Positions 6,682 to 15,625 of a stretch of DNA of 32,400 nt are shown in pieces; within the stretch, counting starts at the first letter, position 1; the number at the start of each line of letters is the position of its first letter. This DNA is from an uncultured Bacteroidota bacterium (GTDB lineage Bacteria; Bacteroidota; Bacteroidia; Bacteroidales; P3), in NCBI GenBank assembly GCA_900545215.1, contig UQXW01000023.1:1-32400 (forward strand), read 5' to 3'. The position numbers were made by a program, and so were the translations under genes. Below the pieces are notes generated by a model. The model had not been told where the DNA came from, made no database searches, and was given only the letters and a program-made list of their open reading frames with translations.

Positions 6682-8382
6682 TTATTCCAAATCGAGTATG
6701 TACCCTTTCGGATAACGTACGCTGTACTTCACTTTGAGGGTTTGCATCTCTCCCGCTTTCAGATGAAGATTCCAATGCAGTTTTCCGCTCTCTTCTTCGT
6801 ACTCCGCACCCTGCAAATCCAAGGCTTGGATTTTTATTTCGGGGTCTCTCGTTATCGGAAGTCTGTCTTCGATTTCGGCATTGATGTCTTTAAGGTTGTT
6901 GTTCTTGACTTGGATTGTTACTTCGACTATCGTTTCCACGCCTTTGCCCACAAATGAGGTCTTCGACGGTGTTGACTTGTTCACCTTACGACTTACGTTT
7001 ATGCGTTTGTCCGCTCCGAGTTGCAGATGCATGGTATCGCTTTGCGTTGTCGAAGGGTTGACGTAGGTTTGAGTGGAATACTTGTTGTCGAAATATACGT
7101 TGGCATCTGCATCCACAAGTTCTGCCTCCTGCCATGAGGTAATGCCGGCTTGAAGATAGGATCGCAGGTCATTTTTCGGTCTTATGACGTAGTTGTAATC
7201 GACTTTCGTATCATTCGTTTGGAGAGCGATGGTCTTGGTTGTGCTTTCACTGCGAATGCTGTACTTTCTTCCTACGGTATATTCCTTCCCCAAAAGACTG
7301 TTTGCGGAAGTAGTATAATCCGTTATGCCGCCAATCGGAGCTGCAATAGCATCGACACTAAGTGCTAATGCATCACCATTATCTTCGTTTTCTGAAAGCG
7401 GAGGAATTTCGTACTCTAAAACTTCCACTGCTTTTGCTTCCATACTCCTGCTTCGCTTTGCTGTCGGAGGCTTAATGGCAGTGTTGCTTATGTAATAGGG
7501 ATAAGTCTGTTCGATGAAACGGTTGTCGTTCACGCTTTCGCAAGAGAAAGTAAGGATAACGTCTTTCCAATCCTCGTAGCTGTCGTTTATAAGATTGGCT
7601 TTGAGAATGAAACGGACATCGTCCTTATCGGAATATAGCTTTACGTCATAGCTCGGATACCATCGCGTACCGCTGCAAATGTATGAGTATTTCAAATCGA
7701 TGGAAGGAATATCTCTTTCGGCATAAACATTTACCCTGATGAAATATCCCCTTATCGAAGATTGATTACTCTGTTTGGTAGGATACTCTATTTGAAAGAC
7801 TGCAAGTAAATGCTTCTGTCTGTTGAGCAAATCGGTGTGGAAAGCTATCTTCTCATCGGTTGACATTTTCTCTTTGGTTATTTCCATCATTTTCATGCGG
7901 TAATAATCCAAGGACTCTTTGATTTTAGGCAATGAATCAACGGTTTGAGATTGGCTTATGACTTTCATCGAGGTTAAGGCATCGGCTTGTTTCTGCAATA
8001 CGGCTTTATAAGTTTTCAGTTCTTCCAAACGTTTGGTCAAATGCCCGATGGAGTCTTTTATTTGCAGGTAACGCTGTCTTTCTTTTGCAGGGAGCTTATC
8101 CTCGTATGAGTAGTACTCGGCAGAAGGTGCAAATACAGGTGTGAAATCCGTTATCATGAAGTTGTCATTCGCCTCGAACTGTATGCTGTTTTTCCAAAGG
8201 AAAGGGCTGTTTGCCTTCAATATAAAGGTATTGTCCCCAGCTTTGAGGCTTACTTTGGCACTTTTTTCGACCAAAGCTCCGTCATAATAAATCGTAACTT
8301 TGTCTGCGTCTGCCTTTACGGACTTTTGTGCGACCAAAGTTCCGACACAAAGCAAAGAGATAATAAAAACAATTTTTTTCAT
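6682..8382 (-). CDS. Exported DUF4139 (MuiA-like) protein
   Basis: Exported protein of 566 residues with a signal peptide at 1-18 and a predicted cut LVA-Q. The N-terminal part (VTIYYDGALVEKSAKVSLKA, then SIQFEAND) is the DUF4140 domain. A helical or coiled region follows at about 95-190 (RYLQIKDSIGHLTKRLEEL). The C-terminal DUF4139 domain has the hallmark GTRWYPSYDVKLYS, SYEDWKDVILTFSC and a closing domain near KVKYSVRYPKGY. Family members are called mucoidy inhibitor A-like, but their biochemical role is not established. It begins 3 bp after the low-complexity exported protein gene, so the two are co-transcribed and may act together in the envelope. The assignment to the family is good; the function is unknown. 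Confidence 0.88.
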   Translation of the reverse strand: MKKIVFIISLLCVGTLVAQKSVKADADKVTIYYDGALVEKSAKVSLKAGDNTFILKANSPFLWKNSIQFEANDNFMITDFTPVFAPSAEYYSYEDKLPAKERQRYLQIKDSIGHLTKRLEELKTYKAVLQKQADALTSMKVISQSQTVDSLPKIKESLDYYRMKMMEITKEKMSTDEKIAFHTDLLNRQKHLLAVFQIEYPTKQSNQSSIRGYFIRVNVYAERDIPSIDLKYSYICSGTRWYPSYDVKLYSDKDDVRFILKANLINDSYEDWKDVILTFSCESVNDNRFIEQTYPYYISNTAIKPPTAKRSRSMEAKAVEVLEYEIPPLSENEDNGDALALSVDAIAAPIGGITDYTTSANSLLGKEYTVGRKYSIRSESTTKTIALQTNDTKVDYNYVIRPKNDLRSYLQAGITSWQEAELVDADANVYFDNKYSTQTYVNPSTTQSDTMHLQLGADKRINVSRKVNKSTPSKTSFVGKGVETIVEVTIQVKNNNLKDINAEIEDRLPITRDPEIKIQALDLQGAEYEEESGKLHWNLHLKAGEMQTLKVKYSVRYPKGYILDLE

Positions 8383-8385
8383 GGT

Positions 8386-9729
8386 TTATCGTCTTTGAAG
8401 TTTTCTATCCGAATTTTTATTGTTTGACTTTTCCGTTGATATTTTTCTGCTTTGCGGTTTTGCAGAACTTGATTTGCTGACGGAAGAGGGCTTGGAAATG
8501 TTGCGACTCTTTGAAGCATTGGGATTCGACGGTTTAGTGTTCGCAGGTCTGCTTATGATACTGCGGTTATCCTTGTTTCTGTTGTTGTCGAACTTCCTTT
8601 CCATGGAGGTTTTTCCGCTTGTGTTGCTTTTTCTGTTGTTATCGGGTCTGTTGATGACAGGTTTTTCCGTCTTGTTTTCTCTGTTGAATTCACGGTTCTT
8701 CACTTCCGGTTTTTTGAGCGGTACATTTTCCGAATTATTACGCTTGTCGATAGGTTTGGCAATAGGATTGTTACCTGTATTCTCCGAATTTGTATTTCTT
8801 ATAGGCTTAACGACAGGTATCGTTTTGCTTTGAGAGTTTTTCTCCGTACTTATCTTTACGGGTCTTTCTATGCTTACGCGGGATATTGCTTTGGAGTCTT
8901 CTTTCTTTGAGAAGTTTTGAGCATTTGTTTTGTTACGTTCCAGTACAGATTTGTTCTTCGATAAGGCTTGATCGTTGAAAGATACATTCGGCTTGTTGCT
9001 TCGGAAATCGTTTTCCAAAATCTTTTCGTTCGGCAAGTCCTTCAATAAAGTCTTTTCTTCATTGGAGAAGTATTCTCCGAGGCTTAAATTTTTATAGTTG
9101 CCGACTTCGGTTTCGCTGCTTGGCACAAAACCGGGGCGGGTTATCGTCGTTCCGCCTCCGTTGTGGTTGCCGGATGTAACGGTTCCCGTATTTCCTCTGC
9201 CGATTACGGTTGTGCTTACATTGGGACGGTTGTTGTAATGCCCGTTCGGACGATAGTGCGGGTCATGTCTGTAATCGTGATGATGTCTGTCGCAATAAGC
9301 TGCGTAGTAACCGTCATAAAATCCGTCTCTATACCCTGCGGAATAAGCAAAGCTCGGATTATATCCATAGACATGGCTCCAACCGTAATAGGTGTAGTAG
9401 AAGAATTCCCAGTAATCATCGCAGTTATCGATGACATAAAGAGCGTATTCTCTCGCTCGCAGTGAATACCGTATGGCAGAACGATAGGAACGATGGTGAT
9501 AAAGTTCCTGTGCATAGTCGTTGTAATATACTGCACGGGAAAGGTAACTGCTACTCCAATAATTGTAATAATTCGCCACATCATAGGCTTGGTCTATGAT
9601 GTAAGCGGTTTTGGAGATGACGTTCCTCGCTTTTGAACGATTGTAACGTGAAGCGAATGCCTCATTGTTAAATTGTAAACTTGCAACTATGGCAAGCAGG
9701 CATACAAATGCTTTGATGAAGCGTTTCAT
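8386..9729 (-). CDS. Exported low-complexity protein, Tyr/His-rich then strongly basic
   Basis: I do not recognise a named family. The 447-residue product has a clean signal peptide (about 1-26, AFA-S). Residues about 28-165 are Tyr-, Arg- and Ala-rich and partly helical (SAIRYSLRAREYALYVIDN), with a Tyr/Asp/His cluster YRDGFYDGYYAAYCDRHHHD. From about residue 170 the chain is predicted disordered: Gly/Thr-rich, then a long Lys/Arg/Asn/Ser/Pro-rich tail with repeated KP and NR words (VIKPIRN-like, KPEVKN, RPDNNRKS) ending DRKLQRR. The net charge of the tail is strongly positive. Such a tail could bind peptidoglycan, nucleic acid or acidic polysaccharide; this is inference. It is the first gene of an operon with the DUF4139 protein. 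Confidence 0.8.
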   Translation of the reverse strand: MKRFIKAFVCLLAIVASLQFNNEAFASRYNRSKARNVISKTAYIIDQAYDVANYYNYWSSSYLSRAVYYNDYAQELYHHRSYRSAIRYSLRAREYALYVIDNCDDYWEFFYYTYYGWSHVYGYNPSFAYSAGYRDGFYDGYYAAYCDRHHHDYRHDPHYRPNGHYNNRPNVSTTVIGRGNTGTVTSGNHNGGGTTITRPGFVPSSETEVGNYKNLSLGEYFSNEEKTLLKDLPNEKILENDFRSNKPNVSFNDQALSKNKSVLERNKTNAQNFSKKEDSKAISRVSIERPVKISTEKNSQSKTIPVVKPIRNTNSENTGNNPIAKPIDKRNNSENVPLKKPEVKNREFNRENKTEKPVINRPDNNRKSNTSGKTSMERKFDNNRNKDNRSIISRPANTKPSNPNASKSRNISKPSSVSKSSSAKPQSRKISTEKSNNKNSDRKLQRR

Positions 9730-9804
9730 ATCGAATATCGTTTATTGTTTTACTTGTTTTGCTTTGTCTTGTTTAGGTAGAAACGATATAAAACGGGAAA
9801 TGAG

Positions 9805-9812
9805 TATCTTTG
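9805..9812 (+). promoter_or_regulatory. -7 promoter box for the glucosaminidase gene
   Basis: TATCTTTG matches TAnnTTTG, about 30 bp before ATG 9843. A -33 element at the expected distance is not clear. Confidence 0.5.
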
Positions 9813-9842
9813 CAGTGCAAAAAACACTAACTTTTTCTTGAA

Positions 9843-10586
9843 ATGAAGAGATTTCTTCTTGTGTTCTTGTCATTGATATGCTGTTCGGGCTTGCGGTCTC
9901 AGAGTTTGAACAAGGCGACTTCGGACTATATCGACAAATATAAAGCCATTGCACAAGAGCAGGAAAGGCTTTACAAAATTCCTGCCTGCATAACTCTTGC
10001 CCAAGGTATATTGGAGTCGGGCAGTGGTACAAGTCGCTTGGCGGTGGAAGCGAATAATCATTTCGGAATAAAATGTCACAGGGATTGGGAGGGTGAGAAG
10101 TTTTACAAAGATGATGACAAGAAAAACGAATGTTTCAGAGTGTATGCGTCGGCAGAGGAATCCTATACAGACCATTCGCTATTCTTGAAAAAGAAACGCT
10201 ATGCGGATTTGTTTGAATTGGATATCAAGGACTACAAAGCATGGGCGAAAGGATTGAAACGAGCAGGCTATGCCACAAATCCCGATTATCCGCAGTTGCT
10301 CATAAATCTTATAGAGACGTACGGACTGGCTGATTTGTCATCTTTGCCGCAGAACATAGCGGAAACCGAAAATAGGGAAACGATACCGGAAGAGATGTCA
10401 GCCGATGAGGTTGTCGAAAAAATAGAAGTTCCTTCGGAAGAAGCGGTTAAGGGGAAAAAACGAATTTCTCTTGCAGAGTTTATTGCGAGAAAGTATGATA
10501 CAAAAGCAGCCAACGGAAATAATATTTCAAGAAAAAGAATAACTCTTAAAGAGAAGTTTTCCGGTAGAAGGGATACGGCAAAATAG
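9843..10586 (+). CDS. Secreted N-acetylglucosaminidase (GH73-type)
   Basis: Peptidoglycan hydrolase cleaving glycan strands at N-acetylglucosamine, acting outside the inner membrane. The 247-residue protein has a signal peptide at 1-19 with a predicted cut LRS-Q. The GH73 domain covers about residues 25-165, with ITLAQGILESGSGTSRLA (probable catalytic Glu 58), NNHFGIKCH, FRVYASAEESYTDHSLFL and the closing WAKGLKRAGYATNPDYPQLL. After about 170 comes an acidic stretch (EEMSADEVVEKIEV) and then a basic tail (RKRITLKEKFSGRR). Many relatives in this phylum carry a C-terminal LysM domain; none is visible here. The gene is convergent with the LytTR regulator, with only 15 bp between the stop codons. 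Confidence 0.9.
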   Translation: MKRFLLVFLSLICCSGLRSQSLNKATSDYIDKYKAIAQEQERLYKIPACITLAQGILESGSGTSRLAVEANNHFGIKCHRDWEGEKFYKDDDKKNECFRVYASAEESYTDHSLFLKKKRYADLFELDIKDYKAWAKGLKRAGYATNPDYPQLLINLIETYGLADLSSLPQNIAETENRETIPEEMSADEVVEKIEVPSEEAVKGKKRISLAEFIARKYDTKAANGNNISRKRITLKEKFSGRRDTAK

Positions 10587-10601
10587 CAGATTGAAATTTG
10601 C

Positions 10602-11345
10602 TTATTCCTGTTTCAAACAGTTCAAGAGTTTATCGGGAGAAAGTACTTTTTCTTCGGAAAGTGCTTTCATATCCACATATTTGTTGCCCATCGGTATGCG
10701 GTCTCGTCCTATTACGACATGACTGCGTTCTATGTAATCTATTGCCTCCATGTTTACGATGAAAGACTTATGTATCCTGAAAAATGACGGAGGCAATATC
10801 GCTTCCATGTTTTTCATTCGGTTCAAACTTAACAAAGGCATTTTGGTTTGGTCTTTGAAATGAATGTTGACGTAATCCTTCACGCCCTCTATGTAGCTTA
10901 TATCCGCAAACCTCAATTTCATGAATTTGCCTTCTGCTTTCACGAACAGGAATTCCTCGGAAGTGTCTGCCGAGATAACAGGTTGATTTTCTTTTTCGGC
11001 GAATAGTTTGCTTACGGTATTGTAAAAATCCTTGTAGGACACCGGTTTGAGTAAATAATCGTAGGCTCCGACCTTGTAACCGTCTATTGCATATTGGTCG
11101 AAAGCCGTGATGAATACGATTTTTGTTTCTTTCCCCAAACTCTTTGCGAACTCCATTCCGTTCAATCCGGGCATTTGTATATCGAGGAAGACTATATCGA
11201 TTTTGTCTTTCTGCATTACAGAGAGGCTTTCCACGGCAGAGTTGAACCCTCCCGCAAATTCCAAAAAGGCGGTCTGCTTTATGTAATTCTCAATCAAAGT
11301 CAGAGCCAATGGTTCGTCGTCTATTGCTACACATTTCAACTTCAT
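10602..11345 (-). CDS. LytTR-family response regulator
   Basis: Response regulator of 247 residues. The receiver domain (about 1-120) has the acidic pair at residues 9-10, phospho-acceptor Asp 55 in IVFLDIQMPGLNGMEF, Thr in VFITAFDQ and Lys in YLLKPVSY. The LytTR DNA-binding domain (about 135-240) shows FVKAEGKFMKLRFADISYIEG and FFRIHKSFIVNM. The start codon overlaps the stop of the sensor kinase gene as ATGA, the usual LytS-LytR arrangement. As the last gene of the efflux operon it probably controls that operon or envelope genes. No binding-site pair was identified near the operon promoter, so the target is inference. Confidence 0.93.
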   Translation of the reverse strand: MKLKCVAIDDEPLALTLIENYIKQTAFLEFAGGFNSAVESLSVMQKDKIDIVFLDIQMPGLNGMEFAKSLGKETKIVFITAFDQYAIDGYKVGAYDYLLKPVSYKDFYNTVSKLFAEKENQPVISADTSEEFLFVKAEGKFMKLRFADISYIEGVKDYVNIHFKDQTKMPLLSLNRMKNMEAILPPSFFRIHKSFIVNMEAIDYIERSHVVIGRDRIPMGNKYVDMKALSEEKVLSPDKLLNCLKQE

Positions 11346-12367
11346 GATAAATCCATATTAAGTTCTACCATATAGTATCCGTCTTTCACTTCCGTCTTAT
11401 ACGTATATTTACCCTTGTATTGGGCTTCCAAGCGTTTCCTAAGCTGTTCCAATCCTATCCCGCTACCGCTTCTGTCCTGCTGTGTCTTCGGGTAATCCGT
11501 GTTTTTTATGATACAATTTACACCACGGGAAGTTTCATTCATGCTGATTTCTATTTCGGAATCTTTATCGGGACTTACGCCGTGTTTGAACGCATTTTCA
11601 ATCAAACTTATATGAAGAAGCGGTGCCACTTGTTTGGTGCTTGCGTTATTTATATTGAAGTTCGTGCTTACATTTACGCCCTTTCGTTGGCGTAATTTCA
11701 TTAACTCGATGTAGTTTTTCAGGAACTCGACTTCCTGAACGAGCGGAACGGTATTGCATTCGTTGACATTCAGGACGTATCTCAGCAATTTGCTCAATGC
11801 AAGAACCGCATCTTGTGCCTTTTTGTCCGAAAGACTTATCAGAACATAGATATTGTTCAATGTGTTTATAAGGAAGTGCGGGTTAAGTTGGTTTTTGAGG
11901 TTTTGCAATTCGCATTCGGATTTCAACTTTTCGACCCTTTCTCTTTCCTTTTCGTTATCCAGCCATCGCAAACTCAGCTTTATGCACAGTGCAAAGGCGA
12001 AAGCGGTCAACAAAGGTATGGAATTGCGAAGCACCATAAGGATGTTCTCCAACAACGAGCCGATATGGCGATGAGAACCGATGATTCCGAACAAGAAATG
12101 CGTAAACAGAGAACATGCAACAATGAGCAGCAAATTCAATGCGAAGAAACGTGCGAACTTATTCTTGAAAAGTAATATGTCTATCAAGAAAAAGTAATTT
12201 GCATAGAAGAAGCAACACATTGTTCCTACTTTAATGAAGTGCATAAGTATGAACCCGCTTTCACGAATGTGCGGATGGTAAGGAGGAAAGAAAGGTCCGG
12301 CAAAGACAATCCCCCACATGATTATGTGTAAGAACACATATACATACCTTTTTATGCTTGCATTCAT
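11342..12367 (-). CDS. LytS/YpdA-type sensor histidine kinase
   Basis: Membrane sensor kinase of the His_kinase (LytS) type. About four membrane segments fill the first 130 residues. A short coiled linker leads to the phospho-acceptor block LKNQLNPHFLINTLNNIY (His 164 counted from this start), then the ATP-binding part with LIENAFKHG and GSGIGLEQLRKRL. There is no separate sensory domain, so the signal is probably sensed within or near the membrane. ATG 12367 is chosen because AAAAGGAG lies 6 nt upstream (plus 12374-12381); starts at 12373 and 12391 are in frame and would add 2 or 8 residues. It follows the MacB-type permease gene and overlaps the regulator gene by 4 bp. Confidence 0.92.
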   Translation of the reverse strand: MNASIKRYVYVFLHIIMWGIVFAGPFFPPYHPHIRESGFILMHFIKVGTMCCFFYANYFFLIDILLFKNKFARFFALNLLLIVACSLFTHFLFGIIGSHRHIGSLLENILMVLRNSIPLLTAFAFALCIKLSLRWLDNEKERERVEKLKSECELQNLKNQLNPHFLINTLNNIYVLISLSDKKAQDAVLALSKLLRYVLNVNECNTVPLVQEVEFLKNYIELMKLRQRKGVNVSTNFNINNASTKQVAPLLHISLIENAFKHGVSPDKDSEIEISMNETSRGVNCIIKNTDYPKTQQDRSGSGIGLEQLRKRLEAQYKGKYTYKTEVKDGYYMVELNMDLS

Positions 12368-12373
12368 ACGCAT

Positions 12374-12381
12374 CTCCTTTT
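12374..12381 (-). promoter_or_regulatory. Shine-Dalgarno site that decides the kinase start
   Basis: The minus strand reads AAAAGGAG here, 6 nt before ATG 12367. Clear SD sites are uncommon in this phylum, so it is useful evidence for the shorter protein. Confidence 0.5.
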
Positions 12382-12437
12382 CAACGCTCATTTCTTTGCT
12401 TTTATTATTTCGGAAAGAAGAGTGGGTTTTATGTATG

Positions 12438-13664
12438 TCATTCGTACCTTATTGCTTCGATGGGATTGAGGCGTGAAGCTTTCTTTGCAGGATACCAACC
12501 GAAGAATATGCCGACGAAACAGCAGACTGCAAAACTCAAAACTATCGAAAAGACAGATATGGATACTTTCCACGAACCTAAAAAGGAGATGAGGGAAGAT
12601 ATGATAACTCCCGATAATACACCAATCAGTCCTCCCGTAACAGAGATTATCACAGCCTCCACAAGGAATTGCAACAATATATCCCTGCCTTTTGCTCCCA
12701 CGCTCATTCTGAGACCGATTTCTTTTGTCCTTTCGGTTACCGAGACATACATTATGTTCATTATGCCGATACCTCCGACCACCAAAGATATTCCTGCGAC
12801 GCAACTCAAAAGCACAGTCATGGTATCGCTCATGGAATTCATCATTGAAGCTAATTCTTCCTGCGAGCGGATTTCAAAATCGTCCGAATTCTCATCATCA
12901 GTTGTGATTTTATGGTTTCTTCTCAGTATTGTTCTCATCTCATCTGTGGCATTCTCCGTCATGTCTTCGCTTATTGCGGAAGCTATTATACTCTGCAAAT
13001 GAGTGATTGCAAGAACCCGCTTTTGTATTGTGGTATAAGGAGCAATCACACAATCGTCTTGGTCCTGTCCCATGGAATTATATCCTTTGCTTTCCAAAAC
13101 TCCGACTATCGTCAAGGGAATTGTTCCATAACGAATGACCTTTCCAATCGGGTCTTCCGAAGAACCGAATAATTTATCTGCCACGGTTTTGCCGACAACA
13201 CAGACTTTCGCTGCCGATGTTATGTCTTGTGATGAAAACATTTCGCCGCTTGCTATATTATAACAGCGGATTTTCAGATAGTCTTCGTTGCAACCGGTAA
13301 TCGAACAAGGGTGGTTGTTGGAACCATATACCAACTGACCGCTTCCGTTCACTATCGGAGAGATTGCGGTTATGTACATACATTCTTCTTTCAAGTCTTC
13401 ATAATCTTTCAACTTCAAACTCTGCATGGAAGACGAGCTTTGTGCGACACCGCCTCTTTTCATATTTCCCGGGTGCAACATAATCATGTTGCTTCCCATT
13501 TCACTGACTTGCTCCTTTATGCTTTCCTTGCTTCCTTGTCCTATTGCCAACATCACTATCACGGAACAAACTCCTATGATAATGCCAAGCATTGTAAGGA
13601 AGCACCTCATTTTATTATTGTTCAAAGCCTTCAATGCTATGGTTATAAGGTTCTCTATCATCAT
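12438..13664 (-). CDS. MacB/FtsX-type ABC transporter permease
   Basis: Permease of 408 residues of the MacB/FtsX type: one membrane segment at about 19-42 (RCFLTMLGIIIGVCSVIVMLA), a large periplasmic MacB-PCD domain at about 50-280, then three membrane segments near 285-310, 335-360 and 370-395. It ends with the conserved GWYPAKKASRLNPIEAIRYE. The motif GGIGIMNIMYVSVTERTKEIGLRMSVGA is diagnostic. In Escherichia coli the ATPase and permease are fused as MacB; here they are two genes 22 bp apart. With the MacA-like and TolC-like proteins it forms a tripartite pump that moves its substrate from the periplasm outward. The substrate (peptide, toxin, lipid or antibiotic) is unknown. Confidence 0.93.
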   Translation of the reverse strand: MMIENLITIALKALNNNKMRCFLTMLGIIIGVCSVIVMLAIGQGSKESIKEQVSEMGSNMIMLHPGNMKRGGVAQSSSSMQSLKLKDYEDLKEECMYITAISPIVNGSGQLVYGSNNHPCSITGCNEDYLKIRCYNIASGEMFSSQDITSAAKVCVVGKTVADKLFGSSEDPIGKVIRYGTIPLTIVGVLESKGYNSMGQDQDDCVIAPYTTIQKRVLAITHLQSIIASAISEDMTENATDEMRTILRRNHKITTDDENSDDFEIRSQEELASMMNSMSDTMTVLLSCVAGISLVVGGIGIMNIMYVSVTERTKEIGLRMSVGAKGRDILLQFLVEAVIISVTGGLIGVLSGVIISSLISFLGSWKVSISVFSIVLSFAVCCFVGIFFGWYPAKKASRLNPIEAIRYE

Positions 13665-13686
13665 ATCGCTTGTTTTTCGTTATTCT

Positions 13687-14388
13687 TTACAGGATTTTTC
13701 TGTTCTTGTTGACGCTGTCTTCTATCACTTCTCCATCTTGCAGAACTATGTTGCGTGTCGAATAGAGTGCAATCTCGGGATTGTGGGTTACAAAGACAAT
13801 CGTGCAACCCTGAGCGTGCAAATGCTGGAACAAAGAGAGTATTTCAAACGATGTCTTGGTGTCAAGATTTCCTGTTGCTTCATCTGCAAGAATCATTACA
13901 GGTTTGTTGACCAATGCTCTTGCTATGGCAACTCTTTGTTGCTGTCCTCCGGACATCTGATTCGACTTATGGTAAATTCTCTGTTCCAATCCGACCATCT
14001 TCAAAGCCTCCATCGCAAGTTCCTTCCTTTGATTTTTATTATACGAGGAGTTGTACATCAAAGGTAATTCCACGTTCTCCAAAGAGGTTGTCTTTGCAAG
14101 AAGATTGTAGGACTGAAACACAAAACCTATTTTACGGTTCCTCAACACAGCTCTCTCGTCCTTGCTCATCTGTCTTACATCTACTCCGTCCAAAAAATAA
14201 TCTCCTTCACTTGCCACGTCCAAACATCCGAGAATATTCAACAACGTGGATTTACCCGAGCCGCTCTTGCCCATTATGGTAACGAACTCTCCCTGCTCTA
14301 TCGAGAAATCTATGCCTTTCAGAGCCTTTACAGTCTCTCCTCCGACAAAGAAATATTTCTTCAAACCCTTTAACTCTATTATTTTCAT
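13687..14388 (-). CDS. ABC transporter ATPase (MacB/LolD type)
   Basis: Cytoplasmic ATPase of 233 residues. Walker A is GKSGSGKS at 40-47, the Q-loop Gln is 92 (FVFQSYN), the signature is MSGGQQQR at 145-152, Walker B is MILADEATGNLD with catalytic Glu 170, and the switch His is 202. All catalytic residues are present. The sequence belongs to the MacB/LolD branch that powers mechanotransmission pumps. It lies 40 bp after the MacA-like gene and 22 bp before the permease gene on the same strand, so partner assignment is straightforward. Confidence 0.95.
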   Translation of the reverse strand: MKIIELKGLKKYFFVGGETVKALKGIDFSIEQGEFVTIMGKSGSGKSTLLNILGCLDVASEGDYFLDGVDVRQMSKDERAVLRNRKIGFVFQSYNLLAKTTSLENVELPLMYNSSYNKNQRKELAMEALKMVGLEQRIYHKSNQMSGGQQQRVAIARALVNKPVMILADEATGNLDTKTSFEILSLFQHLHAQGCTIVFVTHNPEIALYSTRNIVLQDGEVIEDSVNKNRKIL

Positions 14389-14428
14389 GTCTGAACATTG
14401 AAATTAAACGATTACCCACACCCGACAT

Positions 14429-15625
14429 TTATTTCTTTTTCTTATCTCCGGGACGCGGCATTGAGAAAGCTCCTTTTGCTCCTTGTTCATTAGGGTTAGG
14501 CATAGGGTTTAATGATGTTTCAAGTCCTCCGACAATCTTTTCGCCCTGTTTCAAGCCCGAAACGATTTCCGTCAACCCGCCACCGTTCATTCCTACCTTG
14601 ACTTGTTTCGCATAGAGTCTCTTTCCTTGCAATAGCCACACATGTTTGCCTGTTTTATCGCTCTTTATAGTTTCTATCATATAGTCCTTTCCCAATAAAT
14701 CGGCAGGAGGTGTAAAGCTCAAAGCCTTTGTCGGAATACTCAGCACTCCTTTCTTTTCATTGGTGTAGATATTCACGTTCGCCGTCAAGCCCGGCATAAG
14801 TTTACCCTCTGTATTCGGTGCATCGATTACGCATGCGTATGTTACGACATTTGATGTGGTCGTCGCTTCCAAGCGTACCTGTCTTACTTTCCCCTCAAAC
14901 ACCTCATCAGGATAAGCATCGACCGTAAAGGACACCCTTTGCCCTTCCTTAACCTGCCCGATGTCGGCTTCGTCAACGTCTGCCACTACCTGCATCTGGG
15001 TCAAATCCTGAGCAATGGTAAACAATGTCGGCGTTGAAAACGAGGCTGCCACCGTTTGCCCCTGTTCCACGGCTCTTGAAATCACGACCCCGTCTATTGG
15101 AGAGTAAATCGTGGCGTATGCAAGGTTGGTTCTGCTTTTTGCCAACTCGGTTTGTGCCGTTTTATAGTTGGTCAGAGCTTTGGAATACTCGTAAAGAGAT
15201 GTCTCATAGTCGCTGTCGCTTATCAGTTTCTGCTCATGCAGAGCCTTGTTACGTTCATGATTTTTTTTCTTGTACTCATACTCCGTTTTTGCACTTTCCA
15301 AATTGTTCTGTTTTGCGGTCAATTCGTTTTGCAGGTTCTCTCTATCCAATTCCGCCAGCACCTGACCTTTTTTGACAACCGAATTATAATCTACATAAAG
15401 CGTCTCTATCTTACCGGATACCTGTGTTCCTACCTCGACTTTGTTCGTCGGTTCTATGGTTCCCGTAGCGGAAATATAGCTGCTTATATCGGCAATGCCG
15501 ACTGTTGCTTCCTGCAATGCCACCTTGGGTTGCTTTTTCCCGCGTCCGAAAATCAATATAGCCGATACTGCCGCCAAAATCACGACAACGCCTATCACAA
15601 TCACTTTCTTCTTTTTGGATTTCAT
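14429..15625 (-). CDS. MacA-like periplasmic adaptor (HlyD/RND-type membrane fusion protein)
   Basis: Membrane fusion protein of 398 residues that links the inner-membrane permease to the outer-membrane channel. It has a basic N-terminus and one membrane anchor at about 8-27, then the first biotinyl-lipoyl half (VEVGTQVSGKIETLYVDYNSVVKKGQVLAELD), an alpha-hairpin at about 95-170, the second lipoyl half (IYSPIDGVVISRAVEQGQTV), a beta-barrel domain and a membrane-proximal domain with GLKQGEKIVGGL. It ends with a Pro/Gly/Lys-rich tail (RPGDKKKK). The start overlaps the TolC-like gene stop by 4 bp. Confidence 0.94.
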   Translation of the reverse strand: MKSKKKKVIVIGVVVILAAVSAILIFGRGKKQPKVALQEATVGIADISSYISATGTIEPTNKVEVGTQVSGKIETLYVDYNSVVKKGQVLAELDRENLQNELTAKQNNLESAKTEYEYKKKNHERNKALHEQKLISDSDYETSLYEYSKALTNYKTAQTELAKSRTNLAYATIYSPIDGVVISRAVEQGQTVAASFSTPTLFTIAQDLTQMQVVADVDEADIGQVKEGQRVSFTVDAYPDEVFEGKVRQVRLEATTTSNVVTYACVIDAPNTEGKLMPGLTANVNIYTNEKKGVLSIPTKALSFTPPADLLGKDYMIETIKSDKTGKHVWLLQGKRLYAKQVKVGMNGGGLTEIVSGLKQGEKIVGGLETSLNPMPNPNEQGAKGAFSMPRPGDKKKK

